From contig DJOC01000056.1 in the NCBI GenBank assembly GCA_002439555.1, positions 42,756 through 76,582 of the forward strand: a stretch of DNA of 33,827 bases. The letters are read 5' to 3'. Under the pieces are notes generated by a model that ran no database searches, was not told the DNA's origin, and saw nothing but the letters and a program-made list of their open reading frames with translations. Each line of letters opens with the position of its first letter. Position 1 is the stretch's first letter. Source of the DNA: Caryophanales bacterium UBA6448 (GTDB taxonomy: Bacteria > Bacillota_I > Bacilli_A > RF39 > UBA660). Below are positions 22,413 through 29,903 of the stretch, one piece after another. Made by a program: the position numbers and the translations under genes.

Positions 22413-22855
22413 TGAGATTAGAAAATTTACCAAAAACTAGCGAAATGAAAGCTAGAAAAAGAGTTGGTAGAGGCCCAGGAAGTGGAATGGGTAAAACTTC
22501 AACTCGTGGAGAAAACGGACAAAAATCTAGAAGTGGTGCTTCAATTAAACCTTGGTTCCAAGGTGGACAATCTCCACTTTATAGAAGAATTCCTAAAAGA
22601 GGATTTAACAATGCAAATTTTGCTAACAGATTCGCAACGATTAATTTATCAGATTTAAATAGATACTTTAATGATGGTGATGTTGTTACTCCTGAAGTAT
22701 TATTTGAAAGAAGAATTCTTAAAAAGGGATTAAATGGAGTTAAAATTTTAGGAAATGGTACTTTAGATAAAAAATTAACTATTAAAGCTAATCGTTTCAC
22801 TAGTGCTGCCGTTACTAAAATTAATGATGCTGGTGGTAAAGCTGAGGTGATTTAG
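22412..22855 (+). CDS. rplO: 50S ribosomal protein L15
   Basis: L15 is a late-assembly 50S protein with a long basic N-terminal extension. The 147-residue protein has RKRVGRGPGSGMGKTSTRG, KSRSGASIKPWFQGGQSPLYRR and PKRGFNNANF. The C-terminal globular part (KANRFTSAAVTKINDAGGKAEV) is complete. TAATG overlap with rpsE implies coupling, with GAGG in the rpsE end as ribosome binding site. Confidence 0.98.
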   Translation: MRLENLPKTSEMKARKRVGRGPGSGMGKTSTRGENGQKSRSGASIKPWFQGGQSPLYRRIPKRGFNNANFANRFATINLSDLNRYFNDGDVVTPEVLFERRILKKGLNGVKILGNGTLDKKLTIKANRFTSAAVTKINDAGGKAEVI

Positions 22856-22856
22856 A

Positions 22857-24119
22857 ATGTTTCGTGGTTTTTCAGGATTTTTTAATAAAAGTAATAAAGA
22901 CTTAAGAAAAAAAATCTATTTTACAATGATGTGTTTAGGAATATTTTGTTTAGGTACAACTATAACAATTCCTTGGGCATCAGCAGTATATGAAGAACTA
23001 GGTTTTCTAGAAATATTCAATGTAATGAGTGGTGGAGGTCTATCAAATTTCTCAATATTTGCTCTAGGCGTTTCCCCTTATATTACAGCCTCAATTATTA
23101 CTGAAATTTTACAAATGGATATTGTACCTTACTTTAAAGATCTTAAAGATCAAGGTTACACTGGAAGACAAAAGATTAACAAAATTACTAGATATTTAGG
23201 TATATTTATTGCCTTTTTACAAGCATATGCTTTAACTGCTTTCTATATGAAAGGGTTAACAGCTATGGAAATTATTAAGACTACATTAGTAATGGTTGCT
23301 GGTACATCTTTCTGTATGTGGATGGGTGATCAAATTACTAATAAAGGTATTGGTAATGGTCAATCAATGCTTATAATGGCAGGTATTATTCAAAGTATGC
23401 CAAATATTTTTAGAGGAGCATTTACTTCACTTGTAATGGGAAGTTTTTCAAAAACTGTAGGAATTATATTATTTAGTTTATTTGTACTTGTGTATGTTAT
23501 TGTTATTGTGGGAATTATTTGGGTTCAACTTGCTGAAAGAAGAATACCAATTCAATATTCTAATAGAACAACTTCTGCATATGGTGCACAAACAAACTAT
23601 TTACCATTAAAAATAAATTCTGCAAGTGTTATTCCAGTAATATTTGCTTCAATAGTTACAACTATTCCAGCAACAATCGTTACCTTAATTGGTAAACAAA
23701 GTGCAATAGATTTTGTAAATAAATATATTATATACACTTCTACTACTGGATTTATATTATATTTGGTTTTAATAGTAGTATTTGCTTACTTCTATACATT
23801 CCTTGTTATGAATCCAGATGAAATGAGTAAAAACTTAAATGAGAATGGTGGTTACATTCCTGGTATTAGACCTGGTAGTGATACATCTAAATATATTAGT
23901 AATTCACTATCTAAATTAACACTAGTTGGTGCACTATTCTTAGTAATCTTAGCAGGAATGCCTATATTACTTTCAAAGCTTACTTCACTTCCATCATATG
24001 TAACAATTGGTGGAACAGGTATATTAATTGTTGTAGGTGTTGCAATTGAAACATATAAACAATTAGAAAGTAGTCTTGTAAGTAGAAGTTATTCCTCTAA
24101 GAGAAAGAGATTAAGATGA
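22857..24119 (+). CDS. secY: Preprotein translocase subunit SecY
   Basis: SecY forms the protein-conducting channel in the plasma membrane with SecE and SecG (secG at 12002). The 420-residue protein has about ten membrane segments, including the plug region with MSGGGLSNFSIFALGVSPYI, and the cytoplasmic loops AERRIPIQYSNRT and GGYIPGIRPGSDTSKYI that contact SecA and the ribosome. GAGGTGATT (22844-22852) in the end of rplO is the ribosome binding site. Its stop overlaps the adk start as ATGA. Confidence 0.97.
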   Translation: MFRGFSGFFNKSNKDLRKKIYFTMMCLGIFCLGTTITIPWASAVYEELGFLEIFNVMSGGGLSNFSIFALGVSPYITASIITEILQMDIVPYFKDLKDQGYTGRQKINKITRYLGIFIAFLQAYALTAFYMKGLTAMEIIKTTLVMVAGTSFCMWMGDQITNKGIGNGQSMLIMAGIIQSMPNIFRGAFTSLVMGSFSKTVGIILFSLFVLVYVIVIVGIIWVQLAERRIPIQYSNRTTSAYGAQTNYLPLKINSASVIPVIFASIVTTIPATIVTLIGKQSAIDFVNKYIIYTSTTGFILYLVLIVVFAYFYTFLVMNPDEMSKNLNENGGYIPGIRPGSDTSKYISNSLSKLTLVGALFLVILAGMPILLSKLTSLPSYVTIGGTGILIVVGVAIETYKQLESSLVSRSYSSKRKRLR

Positions 24120-24763
24120 AAAACATAATATTTTTAGCACCGCCTGCTGCAGGTAAAGGTACTTGTAGCGACATACTTAAAAATACTTATGATTGTGAAC
24201 ATATTTCTACTGGGGCTATTTTAAGAAGTGAGATTGCTTCTCAAAGTAGCCTTGGCAAAGAAATAAAAGAAATAATCGATGCTGGCAAACTTGTTAGTGA
24301 TGATTATATGATTAAATTAATCGAAGAAACATTATCTAAATTAGACAAACCATTTATTTTAGATGGATTTCCTAGAACAATTAATCAAGCACAAAATTTA
24401 AGTATTTTATTTGATAAATTAAATATTAGTAATTATGTTGTTATTTATTTAAATATTGATAAAGACCTTGCTTTAAAACGAACACTTGGAAGAGTTACCT
24501 GTGATAAGTGTGGAAGAAGTTATAACATTTTCTTCGATGGTTTTAAACCAAAAGTTGAAGGAATATGTGATGATTGCAAAACTCCACTTACTGTCAGAAC
24601 AGACGATAATGAAGAAAGTTTTAAAGTTCGCTTTGACACATATGTTCAAAATACTTTACCAATAATACAGTATTATAAAAATTTAAATAAATTAGTAGAA
24701 ATTGATGTTAATAACAAAGATTTAGATTTAAAAGAAAAATTAATGGAGATTCTAAGTGATTAA
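24116..24763 (+). CDS. adk: Adenylate kinase, zinc-LID form, with altered P-loop
   Basis: Adk converts ATP + AMP to 2 ADP. The 215-residue protein has the long LID with four zinc cysteines, Cys129, Cys132, Cys151 and Cys154 (TCDKCG and GICDDC), the Gram-positive form. AMP-site marks are HISTGAILRSEI and LDGFPRTINQAQ. The P-loop is unusual: the common GxPGxGKGT is here APPAAGKGT (residues 8-16), with alanine at both the first and fourth positions, while Lys14 and the GKGT end are kept. Placement between secY and map is the classical Gram-positive order. Confidence 0.96.
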   Translation: MKNIIFLAPPAAGKGTCSDILKNTYDCEHISTGAILRSEIASQSSLGKEIKEIIDAGKLVSDDYMIKLIEETLSKLDKPFILDGFPRTINQAQNLSILFDKLNISNYVVIYLNIDKDLALKRTLGRVTCDKCGRSYNIFFDGFKPKVEGICDDCKTPLTVRTDDNEESFKVRFDTYVQNTLPIIQYYKNLNKLVEIDVNNKDLDLKEKLMEILSD

Positions 24764-25499
24764 TATTAAAAGTAAAAGAGAAATTGAACTTATGAAAGAA
24801 AGTGGTCATATCAACTTTCTAGCTCATGAGGAAATAAAAAAACATCTTAAAGTTGGTGTATCACTTAACGAGTTAAATGACATTGTTGATGCATTTATTC
24901 GTAAAAATGGTGCAATACCTTCGGAACTTAATTTTGAGGGTTTTCCCAAAAGTGTTTGTTTATCTTTAAACGATGAAGTAGTTCACGGTATTCCAGATAA
25001 TCGAAAACTTAAAAATGGTGATATATTAAAAGTTGATTTAACTGTTAGATTTAAAGGATATGAAAGTGATAGTGCAAGAACTTATATTATTGGAAATGTT
25101 TCTGATGATGTAAGAGGTTTAGTTGAAAATACTAAAAATGCTCTATATGAAGGATTAAGTGTTGTAAAAGCAGGAATTCCTTTATCACTAATAGGTAAAA
25201 CTATTGAAGACTATGCCCATAAAAATGGACTTTCAGTAGTCGAAGAGTTAGTGGGTCATGGTATTGGAACTTCAATGCACGAAGATCCAGATGTACCAAA
25301 CTTTTATACAAAAACAAATGTTATCTTAAAAGAGGGAATGACAATTTGTATTGAACCAATGCTTAATTTAGGTAAAAGATATGTTTATCTTGATGATAAT
25401 GATTGGACAGTAAAAACTGAAGATGGAATGCCAAGTGCACATTTTGAACACACAATTGTAGTTACTAAAGATGGATATGAAATTTTAACGGGAGAGTGA
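24756..25499 (+). CDS. map: Type I methionine aminopeptidase (GTG start)
   Basis: Map removes the initiator methionine from nascent proteins. The 247-residue enzyme has the five metal ligands of the family: Asp94 (VDLTV), Asp105 (DSARTY), His168 (GHGIG), Glu200 (IEPML) and Glu231 (FEHT), plus His77 in VVHGIPD at the substrate site. The start is GTG 24756, inside the end of adk (8-base overlap); GGAG at 24745-24748 gives a 7-base spacing. It ends in TGA. Confidence 0.96.
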   Translation: MINIKSKREIELMKESGHINFLAHEEIKKHLKVGVSLNELNDIVDAFIRKNGAIPSELNFEGFPKSVCLSLNDEVVHGIPDNRKLKNGDILKVDLTVRFKGYESDSARTYIIGNVSDDVRGLVENTKNALYEGLSVVKAGIPLSLIGKTIEDYAHKNGLSVVEELVGHGIGTSMHEDPDVPNFYTKTNVILKEGMTICIEPMLNLGKRYVYLDDNDWTVKTEDGMPSAHFEHTIVVTKDGYEILTGE

Positions 25500-25509
25500 G
25501 AAAAATAAT

Positions 25510-25734
25510 ATGGCTAATAAGAAAAATGATAAAATAGAAGTGGAAGGGAAAGTTATTGAAGTCCTAAAAGGTAGTGACTATTTAGTTGAACTTCCAAATG
25601 GACATACTGTAAAAGCCTACGTTTCTGGTAAAATGCGTATTAATATGATTCGTATCTTACCGGGTGATACCGTTACAGTAGAACTTTCACCTTATGATTT
25701 AACACGTGGGATAATTACATGGAATAAAAGATAG
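25510..25734 (+). CDS. infA: Translation initiation factor IF-1
   Basis: IF-1 binds the 30S A site during initiation. The 74-residue OB-fold protein has KIEVEGKVIEVLKGSDYLVE, GHTVKAYVSGKMRIN and RILPGDTVTVELSPYDLTRG, all typical. The N-terminal extension MANKKND is short and polar. Position after map is as in Bacillus. The ribosome binding site is weak (GGGAG some distance upstream), unlike the ribosomal-protein genes around it. Confidence 0.97.
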   Translation: MANKKNDKIEVEGKVIEVLKGSDYLVELPNGHTVKAYVSGKMRINMIRILPGDTVTVELSPYDLTRGIITWNKR

Positions 25735-25743
25735 GAGGATATT

Positions 25744-25857
25744 ATGAAAGTTAGACCATCTGTAAAAAAGATATGTAAAAAATGTAAAGTTATAAGAAGA
25801 AAAGGAAAAGTTATGGTTATTTGTAATAACCCTAAGCATAAACAAGTTCAAGGATAG
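25744..25857 (+). CDS. rpmJ: 50S ribosomal protein L36, zinc-binding form
   Basis: The 37-residue protein has the zinc ligands Cys11, Cys14, Cys27 and His32 (CKKC, CNNPKH) and the standard opening MKVRPSVKKICKKC. It is too short for most ORF cut-offs but is unmistakable. AGGAGG precedes ATG 25744 and rpsM follows after 8 bases. The C+ form agrees with the zinc-type S14 upstream. Confidence 0.97.
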   Translation: MKVRPSVKKICKKCKVIRRKGKVMVICNNPKHKQVQG

Positions 25858-25865
25858 GAGAAATT

Positions 25866-26240
25866 ATGGCGAGAATTAAAAATATTGAATTACCTAATGA
25901 AAAACATACTTGGATAGGACTTACTGCTATCTATGGTATTGGACCAAATTTAGGTAAAACTATTTGTAAAGATGCAAATGTTGAATCAACTAAAAAAATT
26001 AAAGATTTAACAGAAGAAGAAATAGCTGCACTTCGTAAAGAAGTTGACAAACATACAACTGAAGGTGATCTTCGTAGAGAAGTTCAAATGAACATTAAAA
26101 ACAAAATGGAAATAAATTCTTATCAAGGTATAAGACATAAAAAAGGACTTCCTGTAAGAGGTCAAAGAACTAGCCGCAACGCTCATACTAGAAAAGGTAG
26201 AGGAAAAGTTGTTGCTAATAAGAAAAAGGTTTCAAAGTAG
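25866..26240 (+). CDS. rpsM: 30S ribosomal protein S13
   Basis: S13 contacts the 50S subunit and P-site tRNA from the head. The 124-residue protein has EGDLRREVQMNIKNKMEI and the hallmark RHKKGLPVRGQRTSRNAHTR. The start MARIKNIELPNEKHTW replaces the usual MARIAGVDLPRDKR, a noticeable but tolerable divergence. TAGGAG precedes the ATG. Confidence 0.98.
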   Translation: MARIKNIELPNEKHTWIGLTAIYGIGPNLGKTICKDANVESTKKIKDLTEEEIAALRKEVDKHTTEGDLRREVQMNIKNKMEINSYQGIRHKKGLPVRGQRTSRNAHTRKGRGKVVANKKKVSK

Positions 26241-26250
26241 GTGAGATAAT

Positions 26251-26634
26251 ATGGCATATAATAGAAGAAAAAAGAAAAATAAAATTAATGTTACTGAAGC
26301 AGAAGCACATATTCATGCAACATATAATAACACAATCGTAACTATTTGCGACCATAATGGTAATGCAATTAGTTGGTCATCTGCTGGAAGAATTGGTTAT
26401 AAAGGTAGTAAAAAGAAAACTCCTTTTGCTGCTGGACTTTCTGCAGAAGCTGCTGCAAATGCTGCTAAAGATCAAGGTGTTGTAAAAGTTGATGTTTATG
26501 TAAAAGGTTTAGGACCAGGAAGAGAAAATGCTATTCGTAGTATTCAATCAGCTGGACTTGAAATTACTAGTATAACTGATGAAACACCGGTTCCACACAA
26601 TGGTTGTAGACCACCAAAAAGACCAAGAAATTAA
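26251..26634 (+). CDS. rpsK: 30S ribosomal protein S11
   Basis: S11 lies on the platform near the Shine-Dalgarno helix. The 127-residue protein has AHIHATYNNTIVTICDHNG, SSAGRIGYKGSKKKTPFAA and the conserved end DETPVPHNGCRPPKRPRN, which includes the Asn-Gly pair that deamidates to isoaspartate in some bacteria. Spacing to rpsM is 10 bases, with only GGTGAGA as ribosome binding site. Confidence 0.98.
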   Translation: MAYNRRKKKNKINVTEAEAHIHATYNNTIVTICDHNGNAISWSSAGRIGYKGSKKKTPFAAGLSAEAAANAAKDQGVVKVDVYVKGLGPGRENAIRSIQSAGLEITSITDETPVPHNGCRPPKRPRN

Positions 26635-26651
26635 TAAAAGGGAGGGTAATT

Positions 26652-27596
26652 ATGATAAAATTTGAAAAACCAGAATACAAAATTTCAGAATATAATGAAA
26701 ATAGTAATTATGGTAAATTTGAACTAGAACCACTTGAAAGAGGTTTTGGTACAACTATTGGAAATGCACTAAGAAGAGTATTACTATCTAGTTTACCTGG
26801 AAGTAGTGTAACATCAATTAAAATTGATGGTGTAATGCACGAATTTCAAAAAATTGATGGTATAGTAGAGGATGTTACTCAAATAGTATTAAACATCAAA
26901 AAGTTAGTAGTAAAAAATCATACTGAAGAAGAAAAAGTACTTCATTTATCTTGTGATACAGAAGGCCCGGTAACTGCAGGTATGATTGAACAAAATGCTG
27001 ATGTTGATGTAATTAACCCAGATTTAGTTATTTGTAACCTTGTAAAAGGTGGAAAAATAGATATGGAACTTACTATAAATAATGGTAGAGGATATGTTGA
27101 TGCAAAAACAAATAAATTAAATATGAAAGAAATTAAAGTTGGTGTTATTCCAGTAGATTCAAATTATTCACCAATTGAACTTGTTAAATACGAAGTATTA
27201 GATACAAGAGTTGGTCAAGATGAAACTTATGATAAACTTGTTATGGAAATTACTACAAATGGTAGTATGACTCCAGAAGAAGCATTGGCTTTATCTGCTA
27301 AAATATTAGTAGAACATTTTGCTATCGTTGCAGATTTAAATAGTATTAGTAATATTGCTGGTATTATGCAAGAAAAACAAGTTGATAATTTAGCAAAAAC
27401 ATTAGAAACACCAATTGAAGAAGTTGACTTCTCTGTTAGAGCATTTAATTGCTTAAAAAGACACGGAATTCATACTCTTCAAGATTTAGTAAATATGAAA
27501 GAAGTAGAAGTTACTAAAATTAGAAACTTAGGAAAGAAATCTCTTAAAGAGGTCATTGACAAAGTTGCTGATTTAGGACTACAATTTAAGGAGTAG
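26652..27596 (+). CDS. rpoA: DNA-directed RNA polymerase alpha subunit
   Basis: The alpha subunit starts polymerase assembly and contacts UP elements. The 314-residue protein has the dimerising N-terminal domain with ERGFGTTIGNALRRVLLSSL and a C-terminal domain with CLKRHGIHTLQDLVNMKE and RNLGKKSLKEV. The C-terminal domain is intact, so recognition of A/T-rich UP elements such as that proposed before the S10 operon is possible. AGGGAGGGTAAT precedes the ATG. Confidence 0.98.
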   Translation: MIKFEKPEYKISEYNENSNYGKFELEPLERGFGTTIGNALRRVLLSSLPGSSVTSIKIDGVMHEFQKIDGIVEDVTQIVLNIKKLVVKNHTEEEKVLHLSCDTEGPVTAGMIEQNADVDVINPDLVICNLVKGGKIDMELTINNGRGYVDAKTNKLNMKEIKVGVIPVDSNYSPIELVKYEVLDTRVGQDETYDKLVMEITTNGSMTPEEALALSAKILVEHFAIVADLNSISNIAGIMQEKQVDNLAKTLETPIEEVDFSVRAFNCLKRHGIHTLQDLVNMKEVEVTKIRNLGKKSLKEVIDKVADLGLQFKE

Positions 27597-27599
27597 AAT

Positions 27600-27938
27600 A
27601 TGTATCGTAAATTAGGAAGAAATAATAAAATTAGAAGAAGCATTTTAGCTGGACTTACTAAAGATGTTATTATGCACGAAAGCATTGTTACAACTGAATC
27701 TCGTGCTAAAGAAGTAAGAAAATTTGTTGATAAAATGATTACTTACGGAAAAGATGGTTCACTTGTTGCAAGAAGAAAAGCTTTAGCATTCTTACACAAT
27801 GATAACGAAGTTGTTCAAAAAGTATTTAATGATTTAGCAAAAAGATATGAAAACCGTGCTGGTGGATATACAAGAATTATTAAACTTAATGAACGCCGTG
27901 GCGATGATGCTTTAGAGGTAAAATTAGAATTAGTATAG
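27600..27938 (+). CDS. rplQ: 50S ribosomal protein L17
   Basis: L17 is beside the tunnel exit. The 112-residue protein begins YRKLGRNNKIRRSILAGLTK and has TTESRAKEVRKFVDKMITYG and NRAGGYTRIIKLNERRGDDA. AAGGAG in the end of rpoA is the ribosome binding site. It is the last gene of the supercluster. The energy-coupling-factor transporter genes that follow rplQ in many Firmicutes are not here; a terminator and then parA come next. Confidence 0.98.
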   Translation: MYRKLGRNNKIRRSILAGLTKDVIMHESIVTTESRAKEVRKFVDKMITYGKDGSLVARRKALAFLHNDNEVVQKVFNDLAKRYENRAGGYTRIIKLNERRGDDALEVKLELV

Positions 27939-27958
27939 ATTTTTCTATACTTTTTTTT
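27932..27958 (+). terminator. Intrinsic terminator of the ribosomal supercluster
   Basis: A perfect 8-bp stem, AGTATAGA (27932-27939) and TCTATACT (27944-27951), with loop TTTT and T-run 27951-27958. The 5' arm contains the rplQ stop codon TAG. Confidence 0.92.
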
Positions 27959-28003
27959 ATTTAAAAATTTTCTTTAGAAAACTTTAACTTTTTTTATTCA
28001 ATA

Positions 28004-28032
28004 TTTACTTATTATATGTTAAAATATATAGT
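28004..28032 (+). promoter_or_regulatory. Candidate promoter of the parA-parB operon
   Basis: TTTACT (28004-28009), a 17-base spacer and TATAGT (28027-28032). The start would fall near 28039, about 14 bases before the ATG at 28053 and very close to the TTAGGAAG ribosome binding site. Confidence 0.55.
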
Positions 28033-28052
28033 AGCAGTTAGGAAGTGTTAAT

Positions 28053-28838
28053 ATGGCAAGAGTAATATCATTAGTTAATCAAAAAGGTGGTGTAGGTAAG
28101 ACTACTACAAGTATAAATTTAGCAGCCGCTTTAGGACAATGTGGGAAAAAAACCCTTCTTATTGACATGGATCCACAAAGTAATGCTACAACTGGACTTG
28201 GTTTTAATACCACTGATTTTGAGCACGATATTTACGAAACTATAACTGGTTTATGTGAAATTAAAAAGGCTATATATAAAACAAAATTTAAAAATTTAAG
28301 CATTATTCCCTCGACATTAAATTTAGCGGGAATTGATGTTGAATTTGTTAAAAAGATGTTTTCTGATAATACATTTCAAAGGAATAATCAATTAAGAAAT
28401 GCATTAGAAACAATTAAAGATAATTTTGATTATATAATAATTGATTGTCAACCATCTTTAGGACTTTCCACAATGAATGCCCTTGTTGCAAGTGATGCTG
28501 TTATTATACCAGTACAATGTGAGTTCTATGCTTTAGAGGGTATTACTCAATTATTAAACTCTATAATAATGGTTCAAAATTCAATGAATCCTGAACTTCG
28601 TATTGAAGGTGTACTACTTACTATGCTTGATGGTAGAACTAATATTGGACTTGAGGTAATCGAAGAAATAAGAAAATATTTTAAAGATAAAGTATTTAAT
28701 ACAATTATTCCAAGACTTGTTAGACTTGTAGAGGCTCCGAGTCACGGAAAACCAATTAATGAATACGATCCAGAAAGTCGTGGTGCTGAAGCATATCATA
28801 ATTTAGCGAAAGAGGTGATTGAAAGAGATGGAAACTAA
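28053..28838 (+). CDS. parA: Chromosome-partitioning ATPase ParA (Soj)
   Basis: ParA/Soj is a dimerising ATPase that moves or loads ParB-parS complexes and in Bacillus also regulates DnaA. The 261-residue protein has the deviant Walker A K11-G-G-V-G-K16-T-T at its start, then LIDMDPQSNATTGLG and the Walker B-like YIIIDCQPSLG. Length is typical for the short chromosomal form with no N-terminal HTH. Its end overlaps parB by 11 bases. Confidence 0.95.
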   Translation: MARVISLVNQKGGVGKTTTSINLAAALGQCGKKTLLIDMDPQSNATTGLGFNTTDFEHDIYETITGLCEIKKAIYKTKFKNLSIIPSTLNLAGIDVEFVKKMFSDNTFQRNNQLRNALETIKDNFDYIIIDCQPSLGLSTMNALVASDAVIIPVQCEFYALEGITQLLNSIIMVQNSMNPELRIEGVLLTMLDGRTNIGLEVIEEIRKYFKDKVFNTIIPRLVRLVEAPSHGKPINEYDPESRGAEAYHNLAKEVIERDGN

Positions 28839-29694
28839 GAAAAAAGCTTTAGGTAAAGGATTAGAGGAATTATTTTCTAATTCATCATTTACAATTGATA
28901 CTTTAGAAGATACAATTGTTAAAGAGGAAAGAAGTAATGCCACCGAAATTGAACTTTCACAAATTAGACCAAACCCTTATCAACCAAGAAAAGTCTTTGA
29001 TGAAGAGGCTTTAAATGAACTTGCTGATTCAATTAAAGTATATGGCGTAGTTGAACCAGTAATATTAAAGAAAAGTGTTAAAGGCTATGAAATTGTTGCT
29101 GGAGAAAGAAGATGTAAAGCATCAAAAATAGCAGGCCTTACAACAGTACCAGCAATAATAAAGGATTTTACTGATGAAGAAATGATGGAAATTGCTCTTC
29201 TTGAAAATATTCAAAGAGAGGATTTAAATCCAGTAGATACAGCAATTTCTATTTCTAATATTTTACAAGTTAAAGATATGACTCAAGAAGAATTTTCTAA
29301 AAAATTTGGTAAAAGCAGAAGTTATATTACTAACCTTTTAGGACTTTTAAATTTACCAAAAAGTGTTCAAGAACTTGTTAAAAATGGAAAACTTTCAATG
29401 TCACACGCAAGATGTTTAAGTAAAATTGATGATGAAGAAAAAGTTATTAATTTAGCAAATAAAATAATTAAAGAAAACTTAAATGTTCGTGATGTTGAAA
29501 AAATGTTATCAAAAAAAGAAGACAAAAAAGTAGTTAAAGAAAAGAATGAAAAATTTAGAATGTATGAAGATGCATTTAGTGATACAATTGGTAATAAAGT
29601 TAGAATTTCAAATAAAAAGATTGAAATATCATATAATTCAATGCAAGATTTAAATAGAATAATGGAGATTTTAAATATAAACTTTAACGACTAG
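28828..29694 (+). CDS. parB: Chromosome-partitioning protein ParB (Spo0J)
   Basis: ParB binds parS sites and spreads as a CTP-dependent clamp. From ATG 28828 the protein has 288 residues and starts KKKALGKGLEELF, the usual ParA-contact peptide. The CTP domain has RPNPYQPRKVF and GERRCKAS (the common form is GERRxRA, so one Arg is Lys here) and LLENIQREDLNPVD. The HTH is EEFSKKFGKSRSYITNLLGL. A TTG at 28819 would add three residues but ATG with GAGGTG upstream is preferred. No canonical parS (TGTTTCACGTGAAACA) was seen in the window. Confidence 0.95.
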   Translation: METKKKALGKGLEELFSNSSFTIDTLEDTIVKEERSNATEIELSQIRPNPYQPRKVFDEEALNELADSIKVYGVVEPVILKKSVKGYEIVAGERRCKASKIAGLTTVPAIIKDFTDEEMMEIALLENIQREDLNPVDTAISISNILQVKDMTQEEFSKKFGKSRSYITNLLGLLNLPKSVQELVKNGKLSMSHARCLSKIDDEEKVINLANKIIKENLNVRDVEKMLSKKEDKKVVKEKNEKFRMYEDAFSDTIGNKVRISNKKIEISYNSMQDLNRIMEILNINFND

Positions 29695-29705
29695 AAAGGA
29701 TGTTT

Positions 29706-29903
29706 ATGAAGCAAGAATTTAGTTTAAATGATGAAGTTATAATGAAAAAACCTCACGCGTGTAAAACAAATTTATGGGTTGTAACTAGAATTGGTGCTGA
29801 TGTAAAAATCAAATGTAAAAATTGTGGACGAGAAATAATGCTTGATCGTCTTGATTTTTATAAGAAATTAAAAAAGGTGATTAAAAATGAAAAGGAAGAT
29901 TAG
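29706..29903 (+). CDS. DUF951 family protein (YyzM-like)
   Basis: The 65-residue protein has the DUF951 pattern: EVIMKKPHACKTNLWVVTRI, then GADVKIKCKNCGREIMLDR, with CKNC in place of the usual C-x-x-C. The function of the family is unknown. A small beta-barrel, possibly nucleic-acid binding, is often assumed. ATG 29700 overlaps its own ribosome binding site AAAGGA (29695-29700), so ATG 29706 is the better start. The position after parB and upstream of ychF matches yyzM in Bacillus. Its last 17 bases overlap the transporter gene. Confidence 0.88.
   Translation: MKQEFSLNDEVIMKKPHACKTNLWVVTRIGADVKIKCKNCGREIMLDRLDFYKKLKKVIKNEKED

Noticed and set aside
29750..29768. CACGCGTG within the DUF951 gene as a parS site
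   Set aside because: It lacks the flanking TGTTT/AAACA arms of parS and falls on conserved coding sequence.
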